DNA of 64,000 bases from Rhodobacteraceae bacterium SB2 (GCA_001642945.1 LGRT01000018.1:1-64000), one strand, 5' to 3'; numbered from the stretch's first letter, positions 37,891 to 48,361 are shown. The notes: generated by a model from the letters alone, not told the origin. Made by a program: numbers and translations.

Positions 37891-38706
37891 TCAGCGCGTG
37901 GCATTGGGAAAAAACAACTGCTCACCGCCAATTTTAAAAGCCGCAATCTCCGCCTGCCCTTTTGGCCCGGTGATCCAGTCTACAAATCGCTCAGCTCCTA
38001 GAGCGTTGACATGCGGATGCCGCGCTGGATTCACCGCAATCACCCCATATTGATTGAACAACCGCCAATCATCCGAAAACAAAACATCCTGATTGCCCTT
38101 GCGCGCAAAGCTAATCCATGTGGCCCGGTCGCTCAATGTATAGGCATTCATAGCGGTTGACATCATCAATGTGGCACCCATTCCCAATCCGGCCTCGCGA
38201 TACCAACTGCCCGAGGCTGCGGCCACATCAATGCCCGTTGCTGTCCAAAGCTTTTTTTCAGCTTTATGCGTGCCACTATCATCTCCCCGCGACAGAAAAG
38301 GCACCTGCAAGGCCGCAATCTTTTGCAGGGCAACCGTCACATCGGCGCTGGCGCGAATACCGGCAGGATCCAGCCGGGGACCAATAATGACAAAATCATT
38401 ATACATCACATCCAAGCGTTCAAGCCCCCAGCCCGCTTTGACAAAGACCTCTTCATCGTCTTTGGAATGCACCAAAAGCACATCGCCGTCGCCGTTCTTG
38501 GCATTCTTAATGGCCTGCCCCGTGCCCACAGCAACCACCCGGACAGCGATGCCGGTATCTTGGGTGAAAATAGGTAAAAGCGCGTCTAACAATCCTGAAT
38601 TTTGTGTCGATGTGGTGGATTGGATGAAAATCGCGTCTGCGGCTTGAACTGGCGCGGTAACGCTGAACCAAAGCAAGGCTAAAGCCGTTAAAACACGATT
38701 TTTCAT
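37891..38706 (-). CDS. tupA: Tungstate/molybdate ABC transporter, periplasmic binding protein
   Basis: This 271-residue secreted protein has a signal peptide (residues 1-22, ending VQAADA) and the TupA anion-binding motif TTSTQNSGL (31-39), with AVGTGQAI, FLSRGDDSGTH and WYREAGLGMG as further family marks. TupA proteins bind tungstate, usually more tightly than molybdate. It is the last gene of the tupB-tupC-tupA run and shares one base with tupC. Confidence 0.9.
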   Translation of the reverse strand: MKNRVLTALALLWFSVTAPVQAADAIFIQSTTSTQNSGLLDALLPIFTQDTGIAVRVVAVGTGQAIKNAKNGDGDVLLVHSKDDEEVFVKAGWGLERLDVMYNDFVIIGPRLDPAGIRASADVTVALQKIAALQVPFLSRGDDSGTHKAEKKLWTATGIDVAAASGSWYREAGLGMGATLMMSTAMNAYTLSDRATWISFARKGNQDVLFSDDWRLFNQYGVIAVNPARHPHVNALGAERFVDWITGPKGQAEIAAFKIGGEQLFFPNATR

Positions 38707-39431
38707 TAGGTTTCTGCCTCGGCATCCGAAATTTCATACCCTTGCAAAAACGCTTGCGTCCACGGGTTTTGAGACGGGCCAAAAAATAATGCTGCCCCCT
38801 CTTGCGCTTTCACCTGCCCGCCCTCCATTAACAAAATCTCGCCACCAAAGCGGCGCGCCTGTGCCCGATCATGAGTAATCATCACCACCTTAATACCAGC
38901 TTCTATTGCGCTTTTTATCAAAGCCTCGACATCTTGCGCGGCATTTACGTCAAGATGCGCACAGGGTTCATCCAGAAACAAAATCTCTGGGTTGCAACAC
39001 AGCGCCCGCACCAATGATAGACGTTGCTGCTCACCGCCGGAAAGCCGCCGCGCGGGTTGATCTACCAAATGCGCCAATTTCCCCTGATGCATCCATTTTT
39101 CTGCCAATTCTACTCGGGTTTGACGCGCATATCCCGACGCAGATAGAGCGAAAAGCAAATTCGCACGCACCGACCGGCGCAGCAGAACGGGCCTTTGGAA
39201 TACCATCGCCTGCCTGGCCGTTTCTCCTGAGATATGCCGCACCTGCACAGAGCCCGTATCGGGCGTTTGCAAAGCATGAAGAACCCGCAATAAAAGGCTT
39301 TTACCCGCCCCATTTGGCCCCAGAATCATCGTTGGACCCTGCGGATCCAAACGTAGGAACGGAATATTTAGGCGGATGACACCCCCGATTGAAAGCCTTA
39401 GCTGGTCAATTTGAACATGCATGTCAGACAT
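38706..39431 (-). CDS. tupC: Tungstate/molybdate ABC transporter, ATPase
   Basis: This 241-residue ABC ATPase has Walker A GPNGAGKSLLLR, signature LSGGEQQRLSLVRAL, Walker B ILFLDEPCAHLD and the switch His in VMITHDRAQ. It drives uptake through TupB. It overlaps tupB by eight bases. There is no C-terminal regulatory TOBE/MOP domain. Confidence 0.9.
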   Translation of the reverse strand: MSDMHVQIDQLRLSIGGVIRLNIPFLRLDPQGPTMILGPNGAGKSLLLRVLHALQTPDTGSVQVRHISGETARQAMVFQRPVLLRRSVRANLLFALSASGYARQTRVELAEKWMHQGKLAHLVDQPARRLSGGEQQRLSLVRALCCNPEILFLDEPCAHLDVNAAQDVEALIKSAIEAGIKVVMITHDRAQARRFGGEILLMEGGQVKAQEGAALFFGPSQNPWTQAFLQGYEISDAEAET

Positions 39432-40131
39432 GGAAAGCCTCGCGGCGTTGCCAACCTAAAAATCCCAGCAACCCATTTACAGCCACCGCCAAGCCAACCA
39501 AAATAAGACCCAAAGCCAAGGCCAAGCTCAGGTTGCCCTTCGAGGTTTCCAAAGCGATCGCCGTGGTCATAACCCGCGTCAGATGGTTAATATTCCCGCC
39601 AACGATCATCACTGCTCCAACTTCTGCGATCGCGCGGCCAAACCCAGCCAAGACGGCAGTCAATAACCCAAACCGCGCCTCCCAAAGCAGCACTGCAACG
39701 CGGCGGCTCGCGCGCACACCCAATGAGGTCAGTTGATCCCTATATTCTTCATGGAGCGGCTCAACCACTTGCCGGCTCAGGGCGATTAAAATCGGCGTTA
39801 TCAATATTGTCTGCGCGATAATCATCGCGCTTGGGGTGTAAAGCAGCCCCAATACGCCCAACGGGCCGGCGCTAGAGAGCATTAAATAAACCACCAAGCC
39901 CACAACGACCGGCGGCAAACCCATCAGAGCATTTACCCCCACCAAAACAGCAAGCCGCCCGCGAAATCGTAATATCGCCAATGCCGCACCGGCCGGTATA
40001 CCAAACACCCCCGCGATGATCACCGCGCTCAGCGATACTTTTAACGAAAGCAATACGATCGCCCAAAGACCCTCATCGCCTGAAACAATCAAAGCGGCCG
40101 CAATATAAAAAGATTCGGATAAACTTTGCAT
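39424..40131 (-). CDS. tupB: Tungstate/molybdate ABC transporter, permease
   Basis: This 235-residue integral membrane protein has five to six hydrophobic segments and the permease-ATPase coupling loop GFGRAIAEVGAVMIVGGN. It forms the channel for TupA-delivered oxyanion. It is first in transcription order (BCA rather than ABC). Its promoter must lie in the roughly 100 bases before 40132; no Mo-responsive motif was recognised there. Confidence 0.9.
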   Translation of the reverse strand: MQSLSESFYIAAALIVSGDEGLWAIVLLSLKVSLSAVIIAGVFGIPAGAALAILRFRGRLAVLVGVNALMGLPPVVVGLVVYLMLSSAGPLGVLGLLYTPSAMIIAQTILITPILIALSRQVVEPLHEEYRDQLTSLGVRASRRVAVLLWEARFGLLTAVLAGFGRAIAEVGAVMIVGGNINHLTRVMTTAIALETSKGNLSLALALGLILVGLAVAVNGLLGFLGWQRREAFHV

Positions 40132-40230
40132 ATCTATACCTAGGGTCCCCTTGCAAAATATTCATCAAAAAAGGCGCTGTTCAACTGGAATTTAGGGCTA
40201 GCTCGTCTCATCTTCGCGCCAAAAAACCAG

Positions 40231-41244
40231 TCATGGCTTTGCTGATGGATGTATCGATTCGCAACAGCTCAGATCAACGCGCCGCTTTCGACGCAGAAAG
40301 AATAGTTTTCCAATCCCGCGCCACGGGCCCGTTGAGGGGGCTTTGGGATCTATCGGATAACCCTGCTGCCAAGCCTTCGGCAAAACCAAACCGTGGTTTT
40401 CTGCGCATTCAAGCATCCAAATCAAAGGAATATTTGACAGTCGACGGGCCGCAAAAAAGCCCCCCAGATGGCCCCCGACATCACCATGGTTGCCGCGGAA
40501 CCAAACCTGCTGCACCCGGGTGTCCGGCTGCGCTGAGCATTCCCATTTAACCGGAGCAAACGCAATGCGCGCCTCATTAAGCGCCAAGGCTTGATATCCT
40601 GCCTTCACCACCGGGCTCAGCGCGTGATTGTGAAAACCATACCGGGCCTGCCTCCAGCGCGAGATAATCGGCAAGCCCAGCGCGCGCACCGTGTCCCAGA
40701 CACCAATCATTTCAATCTTAATCACACTATGGCAGTAGGCCGCGCGAAATTTGTCCAAGACGGCACCAGATATATTTTTTTGATAAAGGCGCCATGCTTG
40801 CTGTATGTGGCGCGGCGTCGCATATTCGCGCTTTAACAGCCCTACATGATTGATCATTCCAGATAAAGAGCGCACCGCATACGCCCCTCGGGAATATCCA
40901 AAAAGATATATTCTATCCGTAGACCGGAACCGCATTGCCAAGGCGCCATATGCGCGGCGGATCTGGGTATTCATATTGCCGCCGACCAAAACATCCCAGC
41001 CAGAGCGCAGATCGAACCATTGCTGCCCAGGCCGATAATACACTTTAACCTTCGGCGTTTGTTCTTTCAGCAATCGGTGCAGCAATGCCGCATTGGTTTC
41101 ATGACCGGGCGCATTGGAAGACATCGTACCGTCTAAAATCAGCACATGATCTTGCGCCAGCCTCTGCCTTTGGGGCGCCTCCTCCACCTTTGGACGGGGG
41201 AAAAACCATTGCAGAAATCGGTTTGCGTTACTCAGCCGCGACAT
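40231..41244 (-). CDS. DUF2235 alpha/beta-hydrolase protein
   Basis: This 337-residue protein has an N-terminal basic stretch, then VLILDGTMSS, YLFGYSRGAYAVRSL (nucleophile Ser in GxSxG), MIGVWDTVRALG and WFRGNHGDVGGHLGG, the marks of DUF2235. Some members are Tle1-type phospholipase effectors of type VI secretion; others are of unknown use. No secretion genes are nearby. It overlaps the CoxL-like gene by 17 bases and is in the same operon, an odd partner for a molybdoenzyme. The last 60 residues are rich in basic residues. Confidence 0.85.
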   Translation of the reverse strand: MSRLSNANRFLQWFFPRPKVEEAPQRQRLAQDHVLILDGTMSSNAPGHETNAALLHRLLKEQTPKVKVYYRPGQQWFDLRSGWDVLVGGNMNTQIRRAYGALAMRFRSTDRIYLFGYSRGAYAVRSLSGMINHVGLLKREYATPRHIQQAWRLYQKNISGAVLDKFRAAYCHSVIKIEMIGVWDTVRALGLPIISRWRQARYGFHNHALSPVVKAGYQALALNEARIAFAPVKWECSAQPDTRVQQVWFRGNHGDVGGHLGGFFAARRLSNIPLIWMLECAENHGLVLPKAWQQGYPIDPKAPSTGPWRGIGKLFFLRRKRRVDLSCCESIHPSAKP

Positions 41245-43531
41245 CTGCCTGATTTAAAGCCTCCCAAACCCGCAGCGGCGTGAAGGGCATATCAAGTTGC
41301 CTGACCCCGCGGCATGACAGAGCGTCATGCACAGCGTTAGAAACAGCAGCCAAAGCACCGACGGTGCCAGCTTCTCCGCACCCTTTCATCCCCATCACAT
41401 TGGTGGTTGTTGGCAGGGGCTCGGTTTCAAACTGGTAGAATGGAACGTCTTTGGCGCGCGGCACCGCATAATCCATAAAGCTCGCGCTCAACAATTGCCC
41501 TTGATCATCATAAACCACATGTTCGCTTATCGCTTGGCCAATGCCTTGGGCAACGCCGCCATGTACCTGACCTTCCACCAGCATTGGGTTCAAAAGATTT
41601 CCAAAATCATCCACCACAGAATACCGCGCCACCTCTACCGCGCCCGTATCGGGGTCAATTTCAACTTCGCAAATATGCGCGCCATTTGGAAACGATCGGC
41701 TGTCCAGCACCGCATAAGCCGAGTGCTGCATCAGATCCTCGCGGCCCGCAGCGCGCGCCATATCCGCAACTTCCAAAAATGTGGGAGACAGATTCGAACC
41801 CGGCGCGCGAAAGCGCTCATCATCAAACACAATCTGATCCGCATCCACGTCCAGCTTATCAGATAAAAACGCCCGAAACGCCTTCTGCATAACCGCAACG
41901 GTTTGCAACGTTGCGTTGGCTTGCACCGTGCCCGAACGCGATCCACCCGTCCCGCCGCCGCGGGCAATCAGATCGCTATCGCCTTGAACAACCCGGATAT
42001 GATCCGCCGGTATTCCGGTTTGATCCGATAAGAACTGCGCAAAAACGGTTTCGTGACCCTGCCCGTTGGATTGCGTTCCAACCAGAATATCCACCATCCC
42101 GTCATCCTTAAAAATCACCTTGGCGCTTTCATCTTTATCGCCCAAAATGCTTTCTATATAATAACATAAGCCCAACCCGCGCAATTTGCCCGCCATGGCG
42201 CTTTTTTGCTTGCGATTCACAAAGCCATTCATATCTGCTGACGCCTCTGCATGCGATAAAACTTTGGCAAATTGTCCAACATCATAAACCTCGCCCGTAG
42301 CAGAGCGATAAGGAAAAGCGTCAGGCGCGATAAAATTCTTTCGGCGCAACGCTAACGGATCCACGTTTAACTCGCGCGCCGCATGATCCATCAACCGCTC
42401 TAACACAAAGATCGCTTCGGGACGCCCAGCGCCGCGATAGGCGTCAACTTGCGTGGTATTGGTGAATACGCCTTTCACCGCCAGCCATGTGGTCTGCACA
42501 TCATATGTGCCCATTAAAACCTTTGCGAATAACTCGGTTTGAATGGGCTGTGCATATTGCGAATTATAGGCGCCTAAATTGCACTTAGAGGTCACCCGAT
42601 AGGCGAGCATTTTGTGATTTTCATCGAACGCCAATTCCGCCAAGGATGTTAGGTCGCGCCCGGCATTATCGCTCAGCATTGCCTCGGTACGCTCTGACAT
42701 CCAGCGCACCGGGCGCTGCAACACCCGCGCTGCATGCGCGCAAACAAAGGTTTCGGGATAATTCATCCCTTTCATTCCAAAACCGCCGCCCACATCCGGG
42801 TTCGTCACCCGCACTTGCTCTGGCGAAAGCTTCAACATTTTCGCCAAACGCGATTTGGTTGGCCAAACGCCTTGACCATTGACCGAAACGTGCAAACGAT
42901 CTTCTTCCCATTCGGCAAAACAGCCGCGCGGCTCGATCGAGGCTACGATAATCCGATTATCCGCAATATCCAAAGCGACGCGATGCGCCGCCGTTTCAAA
43001 CACCGCCTCGGTGGCAGCTTGATCACCCATACCCCAGTCAAAAGCAATATTATCTGGCGCCTCTTCATGCAAAGGCTCGCCACCAGCCTTCAGTGCCAAA
43101 TGAACCGGTAAGTCTTGATACTCGAACACGATATTTTCGGCGGCATCACGGGCCTGTTCCAACGTTTGTGCAATGACCATCGCGATCGGCTCACCCACAA
43201 AACGCACCCGCTGTGTTGCCAAAACGGGGCGAAAAGGATCGGCCGCCCGAGAGCCGTCAAGGTTCTTTAAAATTGTTGCCTCGATATGCAAATCAACATC
43301 CGCTTCGCGCAGATCCTCTGCGGTAATCACCGCCTGCACCCCTGCACAGCTACGCGCTGCAGACACGTCCAGCTGCGTGATAATCGCATGGGCCACGGGC
43401 GAGCGAAACACGAATCCATGCAAGGCATGCACAGGGGCGATGTCATCAACATAACGCCCGGTTCCTTTTAAAAACCGCACATCTTCAACCCGCGTGACCG
43501 ACTGACTTTTCCCGAATTTTTCCAATTTCAA
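41228..43531 (-). CDS. Xanthine dehydrogenase/CO dehydrogenase-family molybdopterin subunit (form II CoxL-like)
   Basis: This 767-residue molybdenum hydroxylase large subunit has the N-terminal KFGKSQSVTRVEDVRFLKG, the active-site loop AYRGAGR (364-370) that defines form II (form I CO dehydrogenases have AYxCSFR), TQSNGQGHET, and the catalytic Glu in GCGEAGTVG. Form II enzymes may be aldehyde or other carbon-hydroxylating oxidoreductases; CO oxidation is not assured. The FeS (CoxS) and FAD (CoxM) partners are not in the window. A Mo/W transporter and the DUF2235 gene lie next to it. Confidence 0.9.
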   Translation of the reverse strand: MKLEKFGKSQSVTRVEDVRFLKGTGRYVDDIAPVHALHGFVFRSPVAHAIITQLDVSAARSCAGVQAVITAEDLREADVDLHIEATILKNLDGSRAADPFRPVLATQRVRFVGEPIAMVIAQTLEQARDAAENIVFEYQDLPVHLALKAGGEPLHEEAPDNIAFDWGMGDQAATEAVFETAAHRVALDIADNRIIVASIEPRGCFAEWEEDRLHVSVNGQGVWPTKSRLAKMLKLSPEQVRVTNPDVGGGFGMKGMNYPETFVCAHAARVLQRPVRWMSERTEAMLSDNAGRDLTSLAELAFDENHKMLAYRVTSKCNLGAYNSQYAQPIQTELFAKVLMGTYDVQTTWLAVKGVFTNTTQVDAYRGAGRPEAIFVLERLMDHAARELNVDPLALRRKNFIAPDAFPYRSATGEVYDVGQFAKVLSHAEASADMNGFVNRKQKSAMAGKLRGLGLCYYIESILGDKDESAKVIFKDDGMVDILVGTQSNGQGHETVFAQFLSDQTGIPADHIRVVQGDSDLIARGGGTGGSRSGTVQANATLQTVAVMQKAFRAFLSDKLDVDADQIVFDDERFRAPGSNLSPTFLEVADMARAAGREDLMQHSAYAVLDSRSFPNGAHICEVEIDPDTGAVEVARYSVVDDFGNLLNPMLVEGQVHGGVAQGIGQAISEHVVYDDQGQLLSASFMDYAVPRAKDVPFYQFETEPLPTTTNVMGMKGCGEAGTVGALAAVSNAVHDALSCRGVRQLDMPFTPLRVWEALNQADVAAE

Positions 43532-43793
43532 AAACCTCTAAAAAAACACCAATAATAGATAAGGCTTCCAAGACATTTGTCTAGGCCTTCAACCGACTGA
43601 GGGTGGCGTTTAAAAGCGGGCGTGCCCTGCCCTCTCGCAGCACCCGAGCGCCGGTTAAGAGCGCCGATATTCCATAAAAACTTGAGCAGAGGCTGAGATA
43701 TTGATCGCCAAAAAATAAATGCCCATGAAATCGCTTGCTTTCCCGGCAATCTCTGGCGAAGATTTTAACACATTTTATGGGAGGGGAATGACA

Positions 43794-44672
43794 ATGCCTT
43801 TACCGCTTACACTTAACGTTGGGCGCCTGCGCCAACAGGATATTGAGCGCTATTGGGAAGACGGGTTTTTATTTCCCATTCCCGCGATCAGCCCGGATGC
43901 CGCGTTGGAGTTTCGCCGCCAATTAGAAATGATTGAAACAGAATGGACGCATAAAAGTTTGCCCCAGCCTCTGAACACCTACAAACGCGTCAACGCGCAA
44001 TGCGTTATGCCACTGGCGTATCAGATTGGCGCAGATCCAGGCATTCTCAACGTTGTTGAAGGCATTCTAGGCCCAGATATTCTGATATATGCGGTTGAAT
44101 TTTTTATCAAAGAGCCGAACACCCGCCATAAAGTGACAATGCATCAAGACCTGACATATTGGGGGCTGGGCGCCACCTCTGAAATGGTCACCGCTTGGCT
44201 GGCCCTCTCACCTGCGACGCCGCAAAGCGGCTGTATGGATTTTGTGCGCAAGAGCCATAAAAACCCGATCCTGCCGCATAAGGACAGTTTTGCCAAAGAT
44301 AATTTGCTGTCGCGCGGCCAAGAAGTTCAGGTTGACGTGGCCGAGCAAGATAAAACCTCAATCGAAATTCAACCCGGAGAAATCTCACTACATCACGGAT
44401 TAACCATTCATGGTTCTGGGCCCAATGTAAGCGATGACCGGCGCATCGCGGCGGTGATCCGATACGTGACCCCGAATGTCGCCCAAGAAATTGGCGCACG
44501 CGATTATGCCATTCTCGCAAGGGGGGCAGACAGGCAGGGGAATTTCATTCATGTTGCACCGCCCAAAGGCTTGTTTAATGCCGCCAACTTGCAATTACAT
44601 GAAGAAATCCGCATTGCGCAGGCCGCGGCCAAAATGAAAGACGCCAAAGCAAAAAAAGGGCTTCATGCATGA
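43794..44672 (+). CDS. PhyH-family Fe(II)/2-oxoglutarate dioxygenase (PhnY/TmpA-like by context)
   Basis: This protein of about 292 residues has the double-stranded beta-helix facial triad: His and Asp in MHQDLTYWGLG and a distal His in LHHGLTIHGSGPN, followed by the 2-oxoglutarate Arg region (RRIAAVIRYV). The start at ATG 43794 is chosen because GGAGGGG lies seven to nine bases upstream; earlier in-frame starts add 25 residues. It overlaps by four bases a PhnZ-like HD oxygenase gene. In PhnY-PhnZ and TmpA-TmpB the PhyH enzyme hydroxylates C1 of a 2-aminoethylphosphonate. The true substrate is unproven. Confidence 0.85.
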   Translation: MPLPLTLNVGRLRQQDIERYWEDGFLFPIPAISPDAALEFRRQLEMIETEWTHKSLPQPLNTYKRVNAQCVMPLAYQIGADPGILNVVEGILGPDILIYAVEFFIKEPNTRHKVTMHQDLTYWGLGATSEMVTAWLALSPATPQSGCMDFVRKSHKNPILPHKDSFAKDNLLSRGQEVQVDVAEQDKTSIEIQPGEISLHHGLTIHGSGPNVSDDRRIAAVIRYVTPNVAQEIGARDYAILARGADRQGNFIHVAPPKGLFNAANLQLHEEIRIAQAAAKMKDAKAKKGLHA

Positions 44673-45265
44673 TTAAGCAGGTGAAATTTACACAAATGAA
44701 AGACGGCGATAAAGAAGATTATGATTTCTTAACCAAACATGAAATCGCCTTTTCAAATGGCACCGCCGACAGGCTGCTAAAGGCATTGGTCGAGCTGGAT
44801 GAAAGTCTGTCGGGCTATCAAGTGACCCGGCTTGAGCATTCGCTGCAATCCGCTACGCGGGCATGGAAAGACGGCGCAGACATCGATTGGATCGTTTCGG
44901 CCTTGCTGCATGATATAGGCGACATTTACGCGCCTTATAATCACGACGAATATGCCGCCAGTATTTTACGGCCCTTTGTGCGCGAACAATGCAGCTGGGT
45001 GGTAGAAAAGCACGGAGATTTTCAGATGGTGTATTATGCCCATCATGTGGGCGGCAATCCAGACAAACGCTTGGCTTATAAAGAGCATCCGTATTTTGAA
45101 GATTGCGCAACCTTTTGCGAGCGCTGGGATCAAGCCAGCTTTGATCCAGCTTATGCCAGCCAACCGCTTGGTTTTTTTCAAGAGATGGTGCGCGAGGTCT
45201 TTGCGCGCAGCGCCTATGATCCAGAGGTGTTACGAGCCGGAAAGCGTGAGCCGCTTCGCGTATAA
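44669..45265 (+). CDS. HD-domain protein with PhnZ-type di-iron ligands
   Basis: This 198-residue HD protein can be aligned by eye with PhnZ: LEHSLQSA (His57), LLHDIGD (His81, Asp82), YNHDEYAAS (His92), VEKHGDFQ (His115) and ERWDQASF (Asp154) match the six di-iron ligands. PhnZ-class enzymes are mixed-valent di-iron oxygenases that cleave the C-P bond of a 1-hydroxy-2-aminoethylphosphonate, giving glycine (or glycine betaine in TmpB) and phosphate. Tyr50 lies seven residues before His57, where PhnZ has Glu27. Simple phosphohydrolase activity, the usual automatic label, is less likely with this set. Confidence 0.82.
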   Translation: MIKQVKFTQMKDGDKEDYDFLTKHEIAFSNGTADRLLKALVELDESLSGYQVTRLEHSLQSATRAWKDGADIDWIVSALLHDIGDIYAPYNHDEYAASILRPFVREQCSWVVEKHGDFQMVYYAHHVGGNPDKRLAYKEHPYFEDCATFCERWDQASFDPAYASQPLGFFQEMVREVFARSAYDPEVLRAGKREPLRV

Positions 45266-45437
45266 TCTTGACCGGGTTTTAGATTTTATGCCGACCAAGA
45301 GTTTGCCGTGCAATCTGGGGCAACTTCCTTAACCCATAAATTCCAGGATGACGCGTTTAATATTGCGCGCGGCCCCTTTCCCTTTGTCGTAATAAAAGTT
45401 ATCTCGGCGCAAAATAATGCAAGAATGGACAGCTCTG

Positions 45438-48350
45438 ATGGCTTTGGAAAAAAACTTCGATGCGCAAAAAGCAGAAAGCCGGCTTTATCAGGCTTGGGAA
45501 CAAGCTGGTTGTTTTAAAGCCGGTGCGAATGCGAAACGCTCCGAAACATTCAGCATTATGATCCCACCCCCGAATGTAACGGGATCGCTGCACATGGGGC
45601 ATGCGTTCAACAACACTTTACAAGATATCTTGATCCGCTGGCACCGCATGCGGGGGTTTGACACGCTTTGGCAGCCCGGCACGGATCATGCGGGGATCGC
45701 GACGCAAATGGTGGTCGAGCGGCAATTGGCGGCGGCGAAATTGCCAAGCCGGTCTGAAATGGGCCGCGCCGCATTTTTGAACAAAGTTTGGGATTGGAAA
45801 TCGCAATCTGGCGGTACAATCATCAATCAATTGAAGCGGCTTGGTGCCAGCTGCGATTGGGATCGCACGGCCTTTACGATGTCGGGGGCGCCCGGCGCGC
45901 CTGAAGGCGAGTCAGGAAATTTCCATGATGCCGTGATCAAGGTATTCGTTGAAATGTATCACAAAGGCCTGATCTACCGGGGCAAACGCCTGGTCAATTG
46001 GGACCCGCATTTTGAAACCGCGATTTCAGATCTTGAAGTGGAAAACATCGAAACCGCGGGCCATATGTGGCATTTCAAATATCCACTCGCGGGCGGCGAA
46101 ACCTATACCTATGTCGAAAAAGACGCGGATGGGGCCATCACTTTCGAAGAGGAGCGCGACTATATTTCTATTGCCACCACGCGCCCCGAAACGATGCTTG
46201 GCGATGGCGCTGTCGCCGTTCACCCTTCGGATGCTCGCTACGCCCCAATCGTGGGAAAAATGTGCGAAATCCCCGTCGGGCCGCAAGCCCAGCGCCGTTT
46301 GATCCCGATCATCACCGACGAATATCCCGATCCCGATTTTGGCTCGGGGGCGGTCAAAATCACCGGCGCGCATGACTTTAACGATTACCAAGTGGCCAAG
46401 CGCGGCAATATTCCAATGTATTCTTTGATGGACACAAAAGGTGCGATGCGCGCTGATGGACGGCCCTATATAGAAGAGGCCAGCGACGCAAAAGCGATTG
46501 CCTCAGGGGAAAAACCCTTCGATGAGGCCAGCATCGCAGCGATGAATTTGGTGCCCGAGGCCTATCGCGGCCTCGACCGTTTTGAGGCCCGCCAACGGAT
46601 CATCAAGGATATCACCGGCGCAGGTTTGGCCGTCATGACGATGCTCGAGAACAAAAACGCGGATACTGGCGAGATCGATGTCAAAAGCGTGCCTCTGGTA
46701 GAGAATAAACCGGTTATGCAGCCCTTTGGCGATCGCTCAAAAGTCGTAATCGAACCGATGCTCACCGACCAATGGTTCGTGGATACGGATAAAATAGTCG
46801 GGCCAGCGCTTGATGCCGTGCGCAATGGCGATACCGAAATCCTGCCAGAGCGGGATAAAAAAGTGTATTTCCACTGGTTGGAAAATATCGAACCTTGGTG
46901 CATTTCGCGCCAACTTTGGTGGGGGCACCAAATTCCCGTGTGGTTTGATGCCGATGGCAATCAATATTGCGCCGCCACGCAGGCCGAAGCACAAGCGCAG
47001 GCGGGGCCAGATGTAGCCTTAATCCGCGATCCAGATGTGTTGGATACATGGTTCTCCTCTGGGCTGTGGCCCATCGGCACCTTGGGCTGGCCCGAAAACA
47101 CCGAAGCGCTACAAAAATACTTCCCCACAAGCGTCTTGATCACAGGCTTTGATATTATCTTTTTCTGGGTCGCCCGTATGATGATGATGCAATATGCGGT
47201 GATGGGCGAAAAACCCTTTAGCACAGTCTATGTGCACGCGTTGGTGCGCGATGAAAAAGGTAAGAAAATGTCCAAATCTTTGGGCAATGTCTTGGATCCC
47301 TTGGAACTCATCGATGCTTATGGCGCCGATGCCGTGCGCTTTACCTTAACCGCAATGGCTGCGATGGGGCGCGATTTGAAGCTCAGCTCCCAGCGCATCG
47401 CGGGCTATCGGAATTTTGGCACGAAACTTTGGAACGCAGCCCGGTTTGCCGAGATGAATGAAGTTTATGCAACGCTGGACCCGGCAGGTAAAAGCCAATT
47501 GCCAGCGCAGCTTCAACAAACGCTAAACAAATGGATTGTCGGCGAAACCGCCAAAGTGCGCGAAGCGGTCGATGCCGCGCTAAGCGCCTATCGCTTTAAT
47601 GATGCGGCGAACCTGCTTTATGCCTTTGTTTGGGGCAAAGTCTGCGATTGGTACGTTGAATTTTCCAAACCGCTCTTATCCGGTGAGGATGAGGCCGCGC
47701 GCGCAGAAACGCAGGCCACAATGGCCTGGGTGATGGACCAATGCCTGATTTTGCTTCACCCCATCATGCCGTTCATCACCGAAGAGCTTTGGGGCAGTTT
47801 GACCAAACGAGAGACAGTGCTGATCCATACTGACTGGCCCAGCTACAGCAGCACGCTTATAGATACCGCAGCTGATAAAGAGATGAATTGGGTGATTGGC
47901 TTGATCGAGGAAATTCGGTCTGTGCGCGCGCAAATGCACGTGCCTGCGGCCGCCAAAGTCACCTTGCTGGTCAGCGCGCTTGACGCCGCAGGTCAAGACG
48001 CGTGGGATCGAAATCAAGCCCTGATCATGCGCTTGGCGCGGATCGAAACTTTAAGCGCTGTTGATACATTTCCCAAAGGCTGCGCCAATATTTCAGTATC
48101 CGGTGGAGATTTTGGGCTGCCTCTGGCCGATCTAATCGATATCGGCGCAGAAACCGCGCGCCTCAACGCAGCGCTCGGAAAGCTTGCCAAAGAACTTGGG
48201 GGATTGAAGGGGCGACTCAATAATCCAAAATTTGTTCAAAGCGCGCCGCCTGAGGTGGTTGAGGAAACCCGTGAGAACCTTGCCTTGCGCGAAGAGGAAG
48301 AGGCCCAATTGAAAGCTGCTTTGGCACGTCTTGACGAGCTGGGGCAGTAA
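45438..48350 (+). CDS. valS: Valyl-tRNA synthetase
   Basis: This class I synthetase of 970 residues has the HIGH-type motif SLHMGHAFN, a long editing (CP1) domain with [10 protein letters not shown], the KMSKS loop [12 protein letters not shown] and an anticodon domain with a C-terminal coiled coil (about 895-965). It charges tRNA-Val and hydrolyses mischarged Thr. ATG 45438 is preferred to 45417 for family length; the ribosome site is weak for both. Confidence 0.95.
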   Translation: MALEKNFDAQKAESRLYQAWEQAGCFKAGANAKRSETFSIMIPPPNVTGSLHMGHAFNNTLQDILIRWHRMRGFDTLWQPGTDHAGIATQMVVERQLAAAKLPSRSEMGRAAFLNKVWDWKSQSGGTIINQLKRLGASCDWDRTAFTMSGAPGAPEGESGNFHDAVIKVFVEMYHKGLIYRGKRLVNWDPHFETAISDLEVENIETAGHMWHFKYPLAGGETYTYVEKDADGAITFEEERDYISIATTRPETMLGDGAVAVHPSDARYAPIVGKMCEIPVGPQAQRRLIPIITDEYPDPDFGSGAVKITGAHDFNDYQVAKRGNIPMYSLMDTKGAMRADGRPYIEEASDAKAIASGEKPFDEASIAAMNLVPEAYRGLDRFEARQRIIKDITGAGLAVMTMLENKNADTGEIDVKSVPLVENKPVMQPFGDRSKVVIEPMLTDQWFVDTDKIVGPALDAVRNGDTEILPERDKKVYFHWLENIEPWCISRQLWWGHQIPVWFDADGNQYCAATQAEAQAQAGPDVALIRDPDVLDTWFSSGLWPIGTLGWPENTEALQKYFPTSVLITGFDIIFFWVARMMMMQYAVMGEKPFSTVYVHALVRDEKGKKMSKSLGNVLDPLELIDAYGADAVRFTLTAMAAMGRDLKLSSQRIAGYRNFGTKLWNAARFAEMNEVYATLDPAGKSQLPAQLQQTLNKWIVGETAKVREAVDAALSAYRFNDAANLLYAFVWGKVCDWYVEFSKPLLSGEDEAARAETQATMAWVMDQCLILLHPIMPFITEELWGSLTKRETVLIHTDWPSYSSTLIDTAADKEMNWVIGLIEEIRSVRAQMHVPAAAKVTLLVSALDAAGQDAWDRNQALIMRLARIETLSAVDTFPKGCANISVSGGDFGLPLADLIDIGAETARLNAALGKLAKELGGLKGRLNNPKFVQSAPPEVVEETRENLALREEEEAQLKAALARLDELGQ

Positions 48351-48361
48351 TTGAGGGTTTG

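Noticed and set aside
41327-41866. 179-codon open frame on the plus strand
   Set aside because: It is antisense to the CoxL-like gene, whose protein is clearly conserved.
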